DNA of 64,000 bases, taken from the NCBI GenBank assembly GCA_033675265.1, contig JAUJYZ010000346.1, forward strand, positions 1 to 64,000, in the 5' to 3' direction. The position numbers and the translations under genes were made by a program. Below are positions 47,356 to 58,629 of this stretch, in pieces. How positions within the stretch are numbered: the stretch's first letter is position 1; each line of letters begins with the position of its first letter. This DNA is from Actinostola sp. cb2023 (lineage: Eukaryota > Cnidaria > Anthozoa > Actiniaria > Actinostolidae). The notes beneath the pieces were generated by a model that had not been told where the DNA came from, did not search any database, and was given only the letters and a program-made list of their open reading frames with translations.

Positions 47356-48848
47356 ACACTATGTCATCGTGTTGGTCGGAAAATACTTCATGTACCGATA
47401 TAATTACGAACTCCCGCTTTTGTTCTATGCAATGGGATATGGTTGCTGACATGAATTATATCCCTTGTCCGTAAGAGTGAATTTTCTTGTAAAAAAAAAG
47501 AAAGTTCGTTGCATACTCGGAACTCTTCTCGACTTCATCCATCAAATCGGATCCAATAAGAATACTGATATATTCTGCCGATCCTTACCTTGAACGTTCG
47601 TAAACATGTGACGTTCATCTGACTGGAAAAACACTGAACTCATGTTCTCCACTGCCAAGTATAAAGCGACTTTTATATGACATGTTTTCTCACTTCTTGC
47701 CTCGACTAATTAGGCACAGCTACAGTCTACTTAAAAGTAGACTGTGTAAAGTTTGATTTATCGAGAATCTTTCAGATATTTTGACGTTTTCGACACATTT
47801 TGTAGCCGAAATATCACCTCAACCATCACTCTCCGATCGATGCGGATGACCAGTGTTAAAGTGGAATTATGAGCCCAACAATGGGAAAATTGAGCTTCGT
47901 AAGGATAATTATTGTTGTTATTGGCCTCGTTTCAGGATATCTTGGTCCTTTCGAGAGATAATTAACCAACTAATGCCATTTATGGAGGAATGAGATGCCT
48001 TCGCGTTGTCAAAGACCCCAGACAAACACGCCACTTCGTCGAGTCACCTTCTTGTCTATGAAAGCTGTGCCTAGTTATCAAAAAATATATTATACGGCGG
48101 AAGCAAAATTGTATAACAACTCCACAATCTACATCATATACTGATATATAGTCTGGTATTCGATCACCTTGTAAACTAGTTAAAAAACGTGGTTTCATCA
48201 ATCAGTACGTATTAAACTCGGAGAGACAGAGGCCGTCTCGATCAAAGGGGGCAAGCACTGTGTGGTTGGTTTTGTGGATGTATTTTAGGTGTATTCATGA
48301 GGATATGGATATCTTAACGACTGCAGGTAATAATGTGTAAATTCATTACTCTATTCTTTCAGGATTGGTCTAAAAAGTGTTCTAAAATCCCTTAAAAATG
48401 GAAATGCTATAATTGACTCAAATAGTAATCATCAATGACTAACTTATATATATATATATATAGTGAAGAGTAATTAAGGACTACATTTCGTTCATTGCTG
48501 TTTAATCTACAGTTCTGTTTCGTGGGAGCACAAGTGCTCTCACTCTTCAGGATTCTTACAGCGTGATGTTGTTTTCAACTACGTGATATTTATATAGCCC
48601 TAGTCGCGCGTTTTCACGCACGGTAGCACAGTACTTAACTAAGCATTCTTTAAAAGGAACTTATTTGCATGTCTGCAACTATTAACCAATTCAGATCGCT
48701 TATTTAACGTGGCTAATTCCCTATGGCAAATGATATAGTACTTCTCAAGGTTGCATAAATTACATCTCTTTGTTGTATTGGAGTACGCCCGCGCTTTGCC
48801 TATCATATATATATATATATATCATATATATATATATATATATATATA

Positions 48849-48911
48849 TGAGGACTGTTATTACAAAACGGGTCTTCGTCAAGAAGACTCCTTTTAAGAA
48901 AACAGTCCTCA
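48849..48911. repeat. 63-bp structured palindrome, copy 1
   Basis: It starts TGAGGACTGTT and ends AACAGTCCTCA, with an inner stem GTCTTC...GAAGAC. A second copy in the same orientation lies at 49381-49443 with one change. Preceded by an (AT)n run. Confidence 0.9.
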
Positions 48912-48921
48912 TCATCATGGT

Positions 48922-49268
48922 ATCAAAATCACCAAGGATGTTGTTTTAGCTCGAAGTTTGTCTGTTCTTTGAAAGTACAGGTCACTTCCACACTTTCTCA
49001 TGATTCTCAGACCTCATATTATTGCATCAAAATCACCTAGCATGTTGTTTTAGCTTGAACTTTGGCTGTTCTTTGAAAGTACAGGTCACTTCCACACTTT
49101 CTCATGATTCTCAGACCTCATATTATTGTATCAAAATCACCTAGCATGTTGTTTTAGCTCGGGGTTTGGCTGTTCTTTGAAAGTACAGGTCACTTCCACA
49201 CTTTCTCATGATTCTCAGACCTCATATTATTGTATCAAAATCACCTAGCATGTTGTTTTAGCTCGGGC
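48922..49268. repeat. Minisatellite, 104-bp unit, ~3.3 copies
   Basis: Units begin ATCAAAATCACC at 48922, 49026, 49130 and 49234 (last one partial). They contain GAAAGTACAGGTCACTTCCA and end CAGACCTCATATTATTG. Copies differ by a few substitutions. Confidence 0.93.
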
Positions 49269-49380
49269 ATGCGCAGTATCAAAAAACTCGAGATAGTCGT
49301 TTTACGTGAAAGTATCAGAACGCTTTTTTGCTGTTGGTTTTCATTTTGGGTCGATTTGTTGCTAGGAGTACAACAATAAT

Positions 49381-49443
49381 TGAGGACTGTTATTACAAAA
49401 CGGGTCTTCGTCAAGAAGACTCCTTTTAAGAAAACAGACCTCA
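49381..49443. repeat. 63-bp structured palindrome, copy 2
   Basis: Same sequence and orientation as 48849-48911 with one substitution. The two copies bracket the 104-bp minisatellite. Confidence 0.9.
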
Positions 49444-49517
49444 TATATTAATTAAATATATTAAATAATTAATAATTATCACTGCAAGGAATATATCTTT
49501 CAAGTTTTGTACCACAG

Positions 49518-49941
49518 AAAATGATCAAGTGCTATGATTCCATTACAGGGAAAACTACAGAGCCCAAATTAGCCTCACACGTTTTACAAATAATCTTCGT
49601 CGGAGATTCAGGATTCAGATTTCCTGTTGCACAATTTCCTTCTGGAGGATGCACATCAAGTTCATTACACTTTATTTTCTGGAAAGGAGTCAGAAAAATG
49701 TTGGAAACTGGATTCACGTAAGAGAATATATTTATTTTCATAACATGATAAGTTTATAAAAATGTTTTAAAATATTCCATTTTGAGAAATACAGGATATA
49801 TTACTGCATATTGGATGGTGCAGAAGTGAACCGCCAGTTTATAAGGCTTCACTTTGCAGATGATAATGAAATGATTGCCAACAAGTTTGTCTGTAACAAT
49901 CCCTTTAAAGGAAGCTCTCTCATGGACCCATTTTAATAATT
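49518..49941 (+). pseudogene. P-element/THAP9-like transposase, exons of the RNase H-like core
   Basis: Exon 49518-49717 (after acceptor CCACAG) encodes ITGKTTEPKLASHVLQIIFV, FRFPVAQFPSGG and a C-terminal helix. Exon 49795-49941 encodes YCILDGAEVNRQFIRLHF, CNNPFKGSSLMDP and then a stop. The intron is GT-AG and in phase. The arrangement (A.H.L....F....PVA.F followed by D....NRQ) matches the RNase H-like core of P-element/THAP9 transposases as I remember them. The frame breaks right after MDP, where the family continues HN.KK.RNN; that continuation is found ~12.8 kb downstream at 62714. The N-terminal THAP part was not found to the left. Confidence 0.55.
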
Positions 49942-50238
49942 TGAAATATGTATGCAAAAAGTCATGCACAATTGTGACATTTCTTGTTGGCAGAAATTTA
50001 TATATACATGCATTTATAAATATAAAATACTATCTGGAAGTACAAAATTGATGTTTTTAGCCGATAACAAAAAGTACTCATTATATTAATTAAGCTTGAA
50101 AATGTATTTTCCAGTCATACCTAATGTACAACATTAATAAACCAAGTTCACACTAGAAACTTGTTAAATATTTAAAGTAAAATAAATATATTTTATTAGT
50201 TGTCCCATTATTTGGCATACCATTAATGCATACATGTA

Positions 50239-50326
50239 TACATACCTATTTCAAAAAAGGTTGTCGAGGACATCGATTGATAGGTTATAGGTGTTTTCTG
50301 AGACCACACTGCATTATGGTAATGTA
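50239..50326 (+). repeat. Left TIR of the IS630/Tc1-like element
   Basis: Inverted partner of 59879-59956; matches over ~80 bp with a few substitutions and one indel. Confidence 0.85.
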
Positions 50327-52241
50327 AGTTGCAAATGAGCTGCTCGATGCATGCCATGCAAGTCAGGATGGATAGCACTAACACTATCAATGTAATTCTT
50401 AGAGTTTTAGACCAAAACAATAAGAATTCCCACAAATCTTTGTAATTCAGAGATTTGCCAAGTTTTAATTCAGTGAAAGAGCTCAAAACATTTATTTTTG
50501 ACAATTACTCGGAATAGACGGGTGCTGTTGACACCGAGTTTGAAATAGGCTACTATGGTAAACCAGGGTTTAGTCGTTTTACAATAACGAACGAAGTCCA
50601 TTGGGCAGAAGCCATGAGCCTGGAAAAACGTGGGTGGATAACACTGTGGGTCTTTGTAGCTCCGCATGTTCAGAAAGGGAAAGGAACGAAACGACCATCA
50701 ACAGGTTAGTCACGACCGCTCTTGAATTTCCCGTAATCGTTGTTGTTAAATTGTGTTATTCAGTACTGAGATTGACCTGGTCAGGTTCTAAACTCCTATT
50801 GTGTTGTGTACATTTAGAGGGTCAGGATGATAGAGATGGAAATTATTGCACTGCGACATTTGAATGGCTCAAAGCAAAAAAACAGACACATGCCTGAGTT
50901 TAAGAGAGGATATCAGTAAGAATCGAGATTCGCCGGTCAACAAAAAAACATCGAATTTAATTTTCTTTCGCCATATCATTCCTATCGATGACCTCTTTTA
51001 GGGAAAAATACTAAAAAGTTCCAGCGATTTTTATTTTAGAAGAAATTTGCAGTTTTCAAAAACCCGCCTGATGACTGAAAATGTTCGGCTAAATTATATG
51101 GCAAATTTGAACAGTCGATATGTGTTCACCTCTAGCACTACAACAACGACATTCGGCATACTTAATAAACGTTTCTTGGTCTTTTCTACTGTAGTATTTA
51201 TTTTTGTGTAACTTTTGTAGTTATTTTTCAAATTTGGTTTTAAAAAGGTGTACTGAGCGCCATGAACGGAACGTTGAAATATAGGCAATGTTTGAGGTAC
51301 GAAAACGGAATCTGGTACCTAATTCTTTGAGGAAAACGCCATGCCCAGGAAAGTTTCACCTTTGCTCTTTCAGTTTAGAAAGTTTCAACTTTGAGAATTC
51401 AATGTAGCATTTTTGAGAAATAAAACTATTATGCTTGGGACTGCCAAAATTAGCATTAATTTCGACCTATCGCGGTCATTTTTGTCGTCCAAACACAAAA
51501 CGTATTGCCAAAACACGACTATCTTTCACTTTCAGTTGATTGCTGCTGATGGAAAACAATCTTCGAGTCAATGTTTTTTTAGAACAGAGTGTGCTCGTTA
51601 CAATGACACTTGCCGTTTAGAAATCGATTGAATTCCCGCGTGCACGCTACTCTTTGAACAAGGCCGCTCGAAATTTCTAAAATGTGCAATAACAATTTTT
51701 TTTTACAAAATAGGAAATAATCTCCAGCATATTTAGAATCTGCATTTATTCAGCTTTAAGAAAGTGTATACTTTTATACATGTTGGACAAGTGGTTAGCG
51801 CGCTACGCGGCTTTCAGTGAACAGTGGTCACGAAGGTCCCCTGGTACCTTAAGTTATTTAACAAATTGATATAATAAATTCAAAACGACATCGTCAAATT
51901 GATAAAACTCACACTTTCCAGGTCAGTGCGGCATGCGGGAACGTGGGGCGTGCACGTGGAATGCTGTACTCAGTTAGGTGGAACGGCCGCGCGCGTAGTT
52001 TTTGGAGTAAAATCTTAACATTTTACTCTAGCTAGGTTACCAATCAGTTTAATGTTGGGTTAGCGTTAACCTGCTTTCGAACAACTGGGCCCAGCTGAGC
52101 AAAATACATTTAAACCTGATAAAAAGGACTGTTAAGAAAGGTTTCTAAAATTATGTAAGCTTTGTGAAATGATAGCCAATACTGACAAACATAGAAAAGT
52201 AAAACGTTTCCTTTAAAACAATTAGTGATCATACTAACTTC
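50327..52241. other. Left arm of the IS630/Tc1-like element, no gene recognised
   Basis: Open frames here are short (up to 98 codons at 50601-50897) and unlike anything I know. The stretch ends at the left TIR of the Academ-like element. Confidence 0.5.
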
Positions 52242-52486
52242 AGTCCAGTCAATCTACGAAATTTTTGGGGTTAACCCACAACTAATTGCAACAGAATTTT
52301 TTTCACTTGCATGCCTTTAAGGAAGTGTCTGTTAACAACATACTAAAAGTCCCAAAAAATCCCTTTGGTGGAAGTTGTTGAAATTTGGCATTAAAGTTTT
52401 GAGCTTTTACCACAGGGAGCCCAAATAGAGTAAAATATTTATTTTGCACAGAAAAGCAAATTCACTATTTTTTTCTTGCTTATTTG
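52242..52486 (+). repeat. Left TIR of the Academ-like element
   Basis: 245 bp; inverted partner of 57804-58038. Contains one copy of the ACCACAGGGAGCCC motif (52409-52422). Confidence 0.95.
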
Positions 52487-52589
52487 CAGTACGGAATTTT
52501 GAAAACCATTAAAAAGTAATTACAATTTAAATGTATTTGTTGTGGAGTAATTTTAAACTTGTTATTCATCCTTTTGTGCTAGTTTTTAC

Positions 52590-52603
52590 ACCACAGGGAG
52601 CCC
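52590..52603 (+). promoter_or_regulatory. Subterminal motif ACCACAGGGAGCCC, second left copy
   Basis: Exact repeat of the motif in the TIR (52409-52422), in the same orientation, ~180 bp further in. A third, one-base variant (ACCACAGGGATCCC) is at 52734-52747. They are candidate transposase-binding sites; function is inferred from position only. Confidence 0.6.
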
Positions 52604-53026
52604 AAGCAATACATTTGTTTTATTTGGCAGCAATTTCTACAAATGTAAAAGTCTTGATCATTTGTGATAGGAAACATCCCCTGTCTTGGATCCATCCATG
52701 TGTCTGTTTTGAAATATAGAATATAAGAAACATACCACAGGGATCCCGCGCTTGTATTTTAGACCCATGCTTCACCCTTCTATTTCCAAGAACGCCTAGT
52801 AGAATTTTGTATTTGCACTACATATTCTGCAAGTATCGACTGTTTTTCTAGATAATTTATAGCTGGATCTCCTTATCACTTGAACATGTTATTACTGGCA
52901 ATATATTTATTCGTTTAGAGGTAAGTTTGAACGAATATTTGAAGGGAAAAGAAGTTGAAAAGTAGTTGGTTTGAACAGATTATTGATAATACAAAATGTA
53001 AATTTTATAGAAGCACATTCGCTTGA

Positions 53027-56000
53027 ATGGAGAAGTGTTGCTTCTGCAATGAGTGCTTGAACAATGGACAACCAATAGTTACTTTGCGTCAAAAGGGGAG
53101 TGATTCCATAAACCAAGCAAGTGGAGGGAAAATCGGTACTGAGGTTGGTCAAACTGTTCACCAAAATTGTCGACGTGACTTTTGTCGAAGACCATCAACA
53201 ACTGCATGCGCAGGACCTGAAGATGTTGCCACCAAGAAGACTGTTAGTCTACGTTCTAGTGAGCAACCCTTCAACTGGAAACAACACTGTTTCTTCTGTG
53301 GTGAACCTGCAAAGTACTGTGGGCGGAAAAGAGGATACGATGTCATCCCTGTGAGAACCAAAGATTTTCAAAATTCTATAGCCCAAATCTGTGCAGAAAG
53401 AAATGACAAATGGTCAGAAATAGTCCGAGGTAGTAATATATATTATTGATAAACCTTTATTTTGTATAGCGCTAAGATCATGAGTTTCAGTTCTATATAT
53501 AAAGCGCTTAACAAGTTTTACTGAATACATATATATACATATATAATTAACAATTTTAGGTCGACTTGAATTCGCACAAGACTTACATGCAGCAGATGCT
53601 CTCTATCACCAGCCATGCAGTGTTAATTTTCGAACTGGTAGGCAGATTCCACAGCTATATTGTTCCGGTGCTGACAACAATTCCAAACGTTCAAGGCAGG
53701 GTCGACCGATTGATGCAGTCAAAACAGAAGCTTTTCTAAAAGTTACAAAGTTCTTAGAGGAAAATGACGAGGAGCAAACTACAATAAATGATCTCACAAA
53801 GAAAATGGAGGAGTATCTAGGGAATGAACAAGAGGAGCCGTATAGTGCTTGGTATATGAAAACAAAATTGAAGGAACATTATGGCGATGAAATCGTCATA
53901 ACACAATTGAATGGCAAACCAAACGTAGTGACATTTCGTAGAACAGCACAATCGATTATCAGTGACTTTTTTTTACAACCAAAGAACGAGGACTGCGAAA
54001 CAGAAAAGATCCGAATAGTGGAGACGGCTGCCAAGCTTATCAAGAATGACATCAAGGGTTTGGACGTCATAAATGACAATTATCCAACCAGCAATGAAAT
54101 GGCTTCCATTGATAAGGCTATTGAATTTATTCCTAAACTACTGCAACACTTTCTGAGTATTCTCGTTGTTGGTAAAGACATAGGCTTAAAATTGGCATCA
54201 ATTGGACAAGCAATCATGCAAGCAACCAGACCAAGAGTTATTTTGGCACCTCTGCAACTTGGACTTTCCATTGAGATGCATCATCACTTTGCATCAAGAT
54301 TTCTTGTTGATTCTCTCCATTCCCATGGATTCTGCTCCTCGTATTCAATTGTGCAGAATTTTGAGAGGAGTGCAGCAGCCACACAAGGGACCGATATACC
54401 TGGTTATACACCTGAGAGATTCATTCAGTATGTTGCAGATAATGTAGATCATAATACAAGAAGTCTTGACGGAACGGATACGTTTCATGGAATGGGCATT
54501 ATTGCAACTGTAACACCTAATACGACAACTAGCAAACCCGTCCCAAAGAAAACTGTCACTGGAGCTGAAATTGCAGCTGTCGGGCGAATAGATATTAGAC
54601 ATTACATGTCACAAAACGCGTCCATACCATCAATGTTGTACAAGGAACTGAAAGATATGAAAGTTCAGGATGCAACATCAAACCTTGACCTTCTCTGGAA
54701 GCTAACACAATCTTTACTACAGACCCCAAGGCCTGCATGGGCTGGAATGATGCAGATGGTCCATACGAGCGAATATCCAGGGAAATCATCGGTGATATTT
54801 CTCCCAATGATTGACATGGATCCTAGTAATATGTCGTGCATCTACTCTACCCTTACATTCATATGTGCACAAGCGAGGCACTACGGCGTTACACCAATTG
54901 TAACCTTTGACTAACCTTTGTGGTGGAAAGCGCTCATGATTATTCTTAATGAGCCAGAAGGAAGTGACTTGAAATCCATCATTTTAAGGCTAGGTGGTTT
55001 TCACACCGAAATGAGCTTTCTTGGCTGCATTGGTCATCTAATGGCGGGTTCTGGTCTTCAAGAGGTCCTTGAAGTTGTGTATGCAAAAAATGCTGTGTTG
55101 CATATGCTTAGTGGCAAAGCAGTTGCAAGAGCTATCAGAGGGCACTTTCTTGTTGATGTGGCTCTGAATTCATTGTTAGTGGCCGACACCTTTGGCTTTC
55201 CCCTGCCAGTCCAAATCAACACAGATTCCGAGCCGGTGGAAACAGTTCAAGAGCAAGCAGAAGAAGAAAGAGAACCACATGTAAGGGAATCACATCCTGT
55301 TGACAAAGACTTGATCGAAGTATGTGAGTTGTATAAGCAGCTAAAAGAAGACACAAGTTTGAGTGAACAGGTTTCCTCGTCAGATGTTTTTCAAAGAATT
55401 TCAGTGAAGCTGAACAGCAAAAAAGATTCAATGAAAAATCTCCGAACAGCTGTTCTTTGGCTTCAGTATATGCATATGGTAGATATTCTTCACAGATTCA
55501 TCAAAGCTGAACGCACTGGGAATTGGGAACTACATCTCCAAACAGTCTATGAAATGCTCCCGTACTTTGCTGCCTCGGGCCATAACCAATATGCAAAGTC
55601 AGCCTACATTTATCTGCAATTCATGCGTGAACTCGAAGAGAAGCATCCTGACGTGTACAGAAACTTCCAAGAAGGACTTCATGTTGTAAGAAGAAGTGAT
55701 CGTTATTGGGCAGGCCTCTCTACAGATCTTGCAATAGAACAAGTGCTGATGAGAAGTGTTAAGACCAGTGGTGGTTTAACTCGAGGCAGGGGCATGACGG
55801 AAACCCAACGTCTGGTTTGGCTCCTGTCTATGCCAGCTTGTGCTGAAGTCAATAATGCCATGCAAGATCTTACATCAGTAAAATATCATACCAGTGAACA
55901 GCACAAAGAAGCAACAAGAGCAAGACAGGAACGAGATTTCAATGACACTAAAGAACTTCTTAGTTTTGTTGAATTAAGGAATCCATTTAGTCCGGATCCT

Positions 56001-57554
56001 TCATTACGAAGCATTGTGAGCGGTGTCATAGCGGATGATAAAGTGAATGTTGACAAGTCTGAAGAAGTTGGAAATAACATCCTGAGATCGATGGTTGGAA
56101 AGAGTCCCTTTGAATACTCATTTAAGAAGAAAGACCAAGCTGTGACGCTTGCATCAAAAACAACGGTGAAAATCAACGAAGAGAGTGTACAAATAGATCC
56201 ACAACTGTTATTTCAAAGGTTGAGCGTGTTAGCTACTGGTGGTAGATATGAAGATCCAAAATCGCACTTCAAATTTGAGATGTGCAGTTATCCACCATCA
56301 CTCTTTGAATCATCGTTACTCCCAAGACAAGCAAATAAGCCAGCATTAGCAGATGCTATTTGGACAATTGTAAAAAATGATCAGATAGGGCCTGAAGGGA
56401 ACGTTCATTATGTTCTTGATGGTGGTGCTTTACTTCACCGTATTCCATGGCCACGTGGAATGACCTACGATGCCATTTGTAATATGTACGTGGAATATGT
56501 AATCCGCAGGTATGGACAGGGTACTATCGTCTTTGATGGATATCAGGATGGCCCTTCTACAAACGACGCCACGCACCAAAGAAGAACAGGAGCCTATGCT
56601 GGACCGACCGTTAACTTTGCCAGTGACATGGTTCTCAAATCCAAAAAGGATGAATTCCTAGCAAACAAGAGTAACAAGCAGAAGTTTATCAACCATCTTA
56701 GTGACAGGCTTGAGATGGCAGGGTGTACAACTGATCATGCTACAAGTGATGCAGATCTACTCATTGTCCAAACTACCGTAACATCTGCCAAATGTATCCC
56801 TACTGTTCTGGTAGGAGATGACACTGATCTTTTAGTTCTTCTCTGCTACCATGCAGACATGAACACGTACGACATCTTTTTCCAGCCTGAGCCAAAGAAG
56901 AAGGTACAGACGAAGAAGCTTTGGAACATCAAGAAAACAAAGTTAACTTTGGGGGTGAAAGTATGCACACATATTTTGTTTGTGCACGCAATCCTTGGCT
57001 GCGATACAACATCCAGGCTTTATGGCATTGGCAAAGGGTTTGCTCTGAAGAAGATACTATCTGATACGAATTTTCTTCAGCAAGCTCAAATATTCAATGA
57101 GCCAGCTTCTACGAAGGAAACAGTTATCATTGCAGGAGAGAAAGCACTCTTATGTCTTTATAGTCGTTTCTGCCAGAAAGTAGCCACACGTACCACAAGG
57201 GTGCAGCCAGAGAGTCTTCCACCTACTTCAGCGGCGGCAGCGTATCATAGTCAACGGGTATATTTCCAAATTCAGGAATGGAAGGAAGCAGAACAGCTGC
57301 AGCCAGAACACTGGGGTTGGAAGGTAACGGAAGGAAAGCTACTTCCAATACAGACAAACCTACCACCAGCAAGTAACTCATTATTGGAAGTAATCCGTTG
57401 TAATTGCAAAACAGATTGCAATACAGCCAGATGTTGCTGCAAGAAGCACGGATTGGATTGTTCAGTCGTTTGCGGGGTTTGCAGAGGTCAAAGTTGTACC
57501 AACTCACCAGTGCCAGACCTTATAGATGAAGAAGACCTAAGTGATGGAGAATGA
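53027..57554 (+). pseudogene. Academ-like transposase: Zn-binding, FEN1/XPG-like nuclease and CXC domains, one in-frame stop
   Basis: Exon 1 (53027-53429) and exon 2 (53560-57554) join in frame at GT-AG sites, giving 1,465 codons. N-terminal zinc-binding modules: CCFCNECL...HQNC (about residues 4-50), then HCFFCGEPAKYC...HAADALYHQPC, the second spanning the exon junction. Residues ~1125-1300 look like a FEN1/XPG PIN-fold nuclease: VFDGY (D1127), SDADLLIV (D1198, D1200), VGDDTDLLVLL (D1221, D1222, D1224), and ILGCDTTSRLYGIGKG (D1283), which resembles the LGxD...GIG helix-hairpin region. The C-terminus (1415-1450) has about ten Cys in a CXC/tesmin-like pattern. Codon 586 is TAA (54912-54914), after VTFD and before PLWWKA in the same frame. 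No other stop or frameshift is seen over 1,330 codons, so it is either a very young pseudogene, an allele or a sequencing error. The DDE-like acidic residues of the transposase fold are not assigned. Confidence 0.85.
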
Positions 57555-57693
57555 ATCGATGGGTGCTTTCTAAAAGGTATGCAGTTTTTGGATATGTAAA
57601 TGAAAGCGATATTTAAGTACATTTCACATCATGTTAAAAACTTAATAATCAGGTTTGAATGAATTACTGGTAAATTTCTCAAACTGTGCTTGT

Positions 57694-57707
57694 GGGCTTC
57701 CTGTGGT
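57694..57707 (-). promoter_or_regulatory. Subterminal motif, right side inner copy
   Basis: GGGCTTCCTGTGGT, the inverse of the left motif with one change. A further exact inverse copy (GGGCTCCCTGTGGT) is inside the right TIR at 57868-57881. All copies point inwards, mirroring the left end. Confidence 0.6.
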
Positions 57708-57803
57708 GAAATATGAACTTTTTTTACAATACTTAAAATATACTTTTGCTTAAAATATATACTTATATACTTAAAATATACTTATATGTAGCTTGACGAA
57801 ATA

Positions 57804-58038
57804 CAAATAAGCAAGAAAAAAATAGTGAATTTGCTTTTCTGTGCAAAATAAATATTTTACTCTATTTGGGCTCCCTGTGGTAAAAGCTCAAAACTTTAAT
57901 GCCAAATTTCAACAACTTCCACCAAAGGGATTGTTTGGGACTTTTAGTATGTTGTTAACAGACACTTCCTTAAATGCATGCAAGTGAGAAAAATTATGTT
58001 GCAATTAGTTGTGGGTCAAACTGTAGATTGACTGGACT
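57804..58038 (-). repeat. Right TIR of the Academ-like element
   Basis: 235 bp; inverted partner of 52242-52486. Confidence 0.95.
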
Positions 58039-58629
58039 ATTAACGGTAGTTACCATGACGAAGACAATGTGCCAAACTACGCATTCTTCAGCGGCAAGAA
58101 AACGGCAAAACAACCCAGAACTGACACACAGACAGGGCCATCAATGTCCACCAGCAGTACAACGCTTGTCCGCTTACAGATTGTGAAATAAAGGTTGGTA
58201 GAGTGATAGTGATAGTGTTTCATCAGTGATAGTTAATACTATTAATTTGTGAAAAATATTTCACGGTTTTATATCACAAACAGATAAATCATATAAAAAC
58301 ATGAGGGCAAAAACGTCCTTGGATTAAATGTTGTTCAATCGTTTCTTTGTAGGTGAAGCTACGTGATGCTATTATTAAGCAGTTGATTGACATTTAACGT
58401 TCAAGTTTATTTATGAGGAATTATTGAGCAATTCTCAAGGTTTTTAATACCGAAAATAGGAATCGAAAAATAATAAATATTATTATTCGAAAATCAGTAC
58501 GCATGCTAATCATGTTCAAAGATATGTACATTTTCTCGATCCATTGATATTTCAGATTATATTTAACGTAATAAATCAATATTTATTCACCAATCAAATA
58601 TATTCAGTGCTGAATGTAATTAAAACTAT

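Larger units (their letters stand above)
46060..49517. other. Gene-poor stretch with microsatellites, hairpins and a minisatellite
   Basis: No protein family is recognised. A minus-strand frame at 46964-47452 (162 codons) spans a perfect hairpin and looks accidental. TA repeats lie at 48444-48462 and 48805-48849. Another hairpin is at about 47722-47747 (CAGTCTACTTAAAAGTAGACTG). Confidence 0.5.
52242..58038. mobile_element. Academ-like DNA transposon, ~5.8 kb
   Basis: Terminal inverted repeats are 52242-52486 and 57804-58038. They begin AGTCCAGTCAATCTAC and are near identical over ~235 bp apart from one ~10-bp indel and about six substitutions. TAAC occurs just outside each end (52235-52238 and 58041-58044) and may be a 4-bp target duplication, although 2-3 unmatched bases intervene. 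One large gene fills the element. Long TIRs, a 3-4 bp target and a protein combining a zinc-binding N-terminus, an XPG-like nuclease and a C-terminal Cys cluster fit the Academ superfamily (AcademX lineage of Kapitonov, Jurka and Kojima). That assignment is from memory. The element sits inside the IS630/Tc1-like element. Confidence 0.85.

Noticed and set aside
46964..47452. 162-codon minus-strand frame
   Set aside because: It crosses a perfect hairpin and AT-rich DNA, has no domain and no splice context; likely chance.
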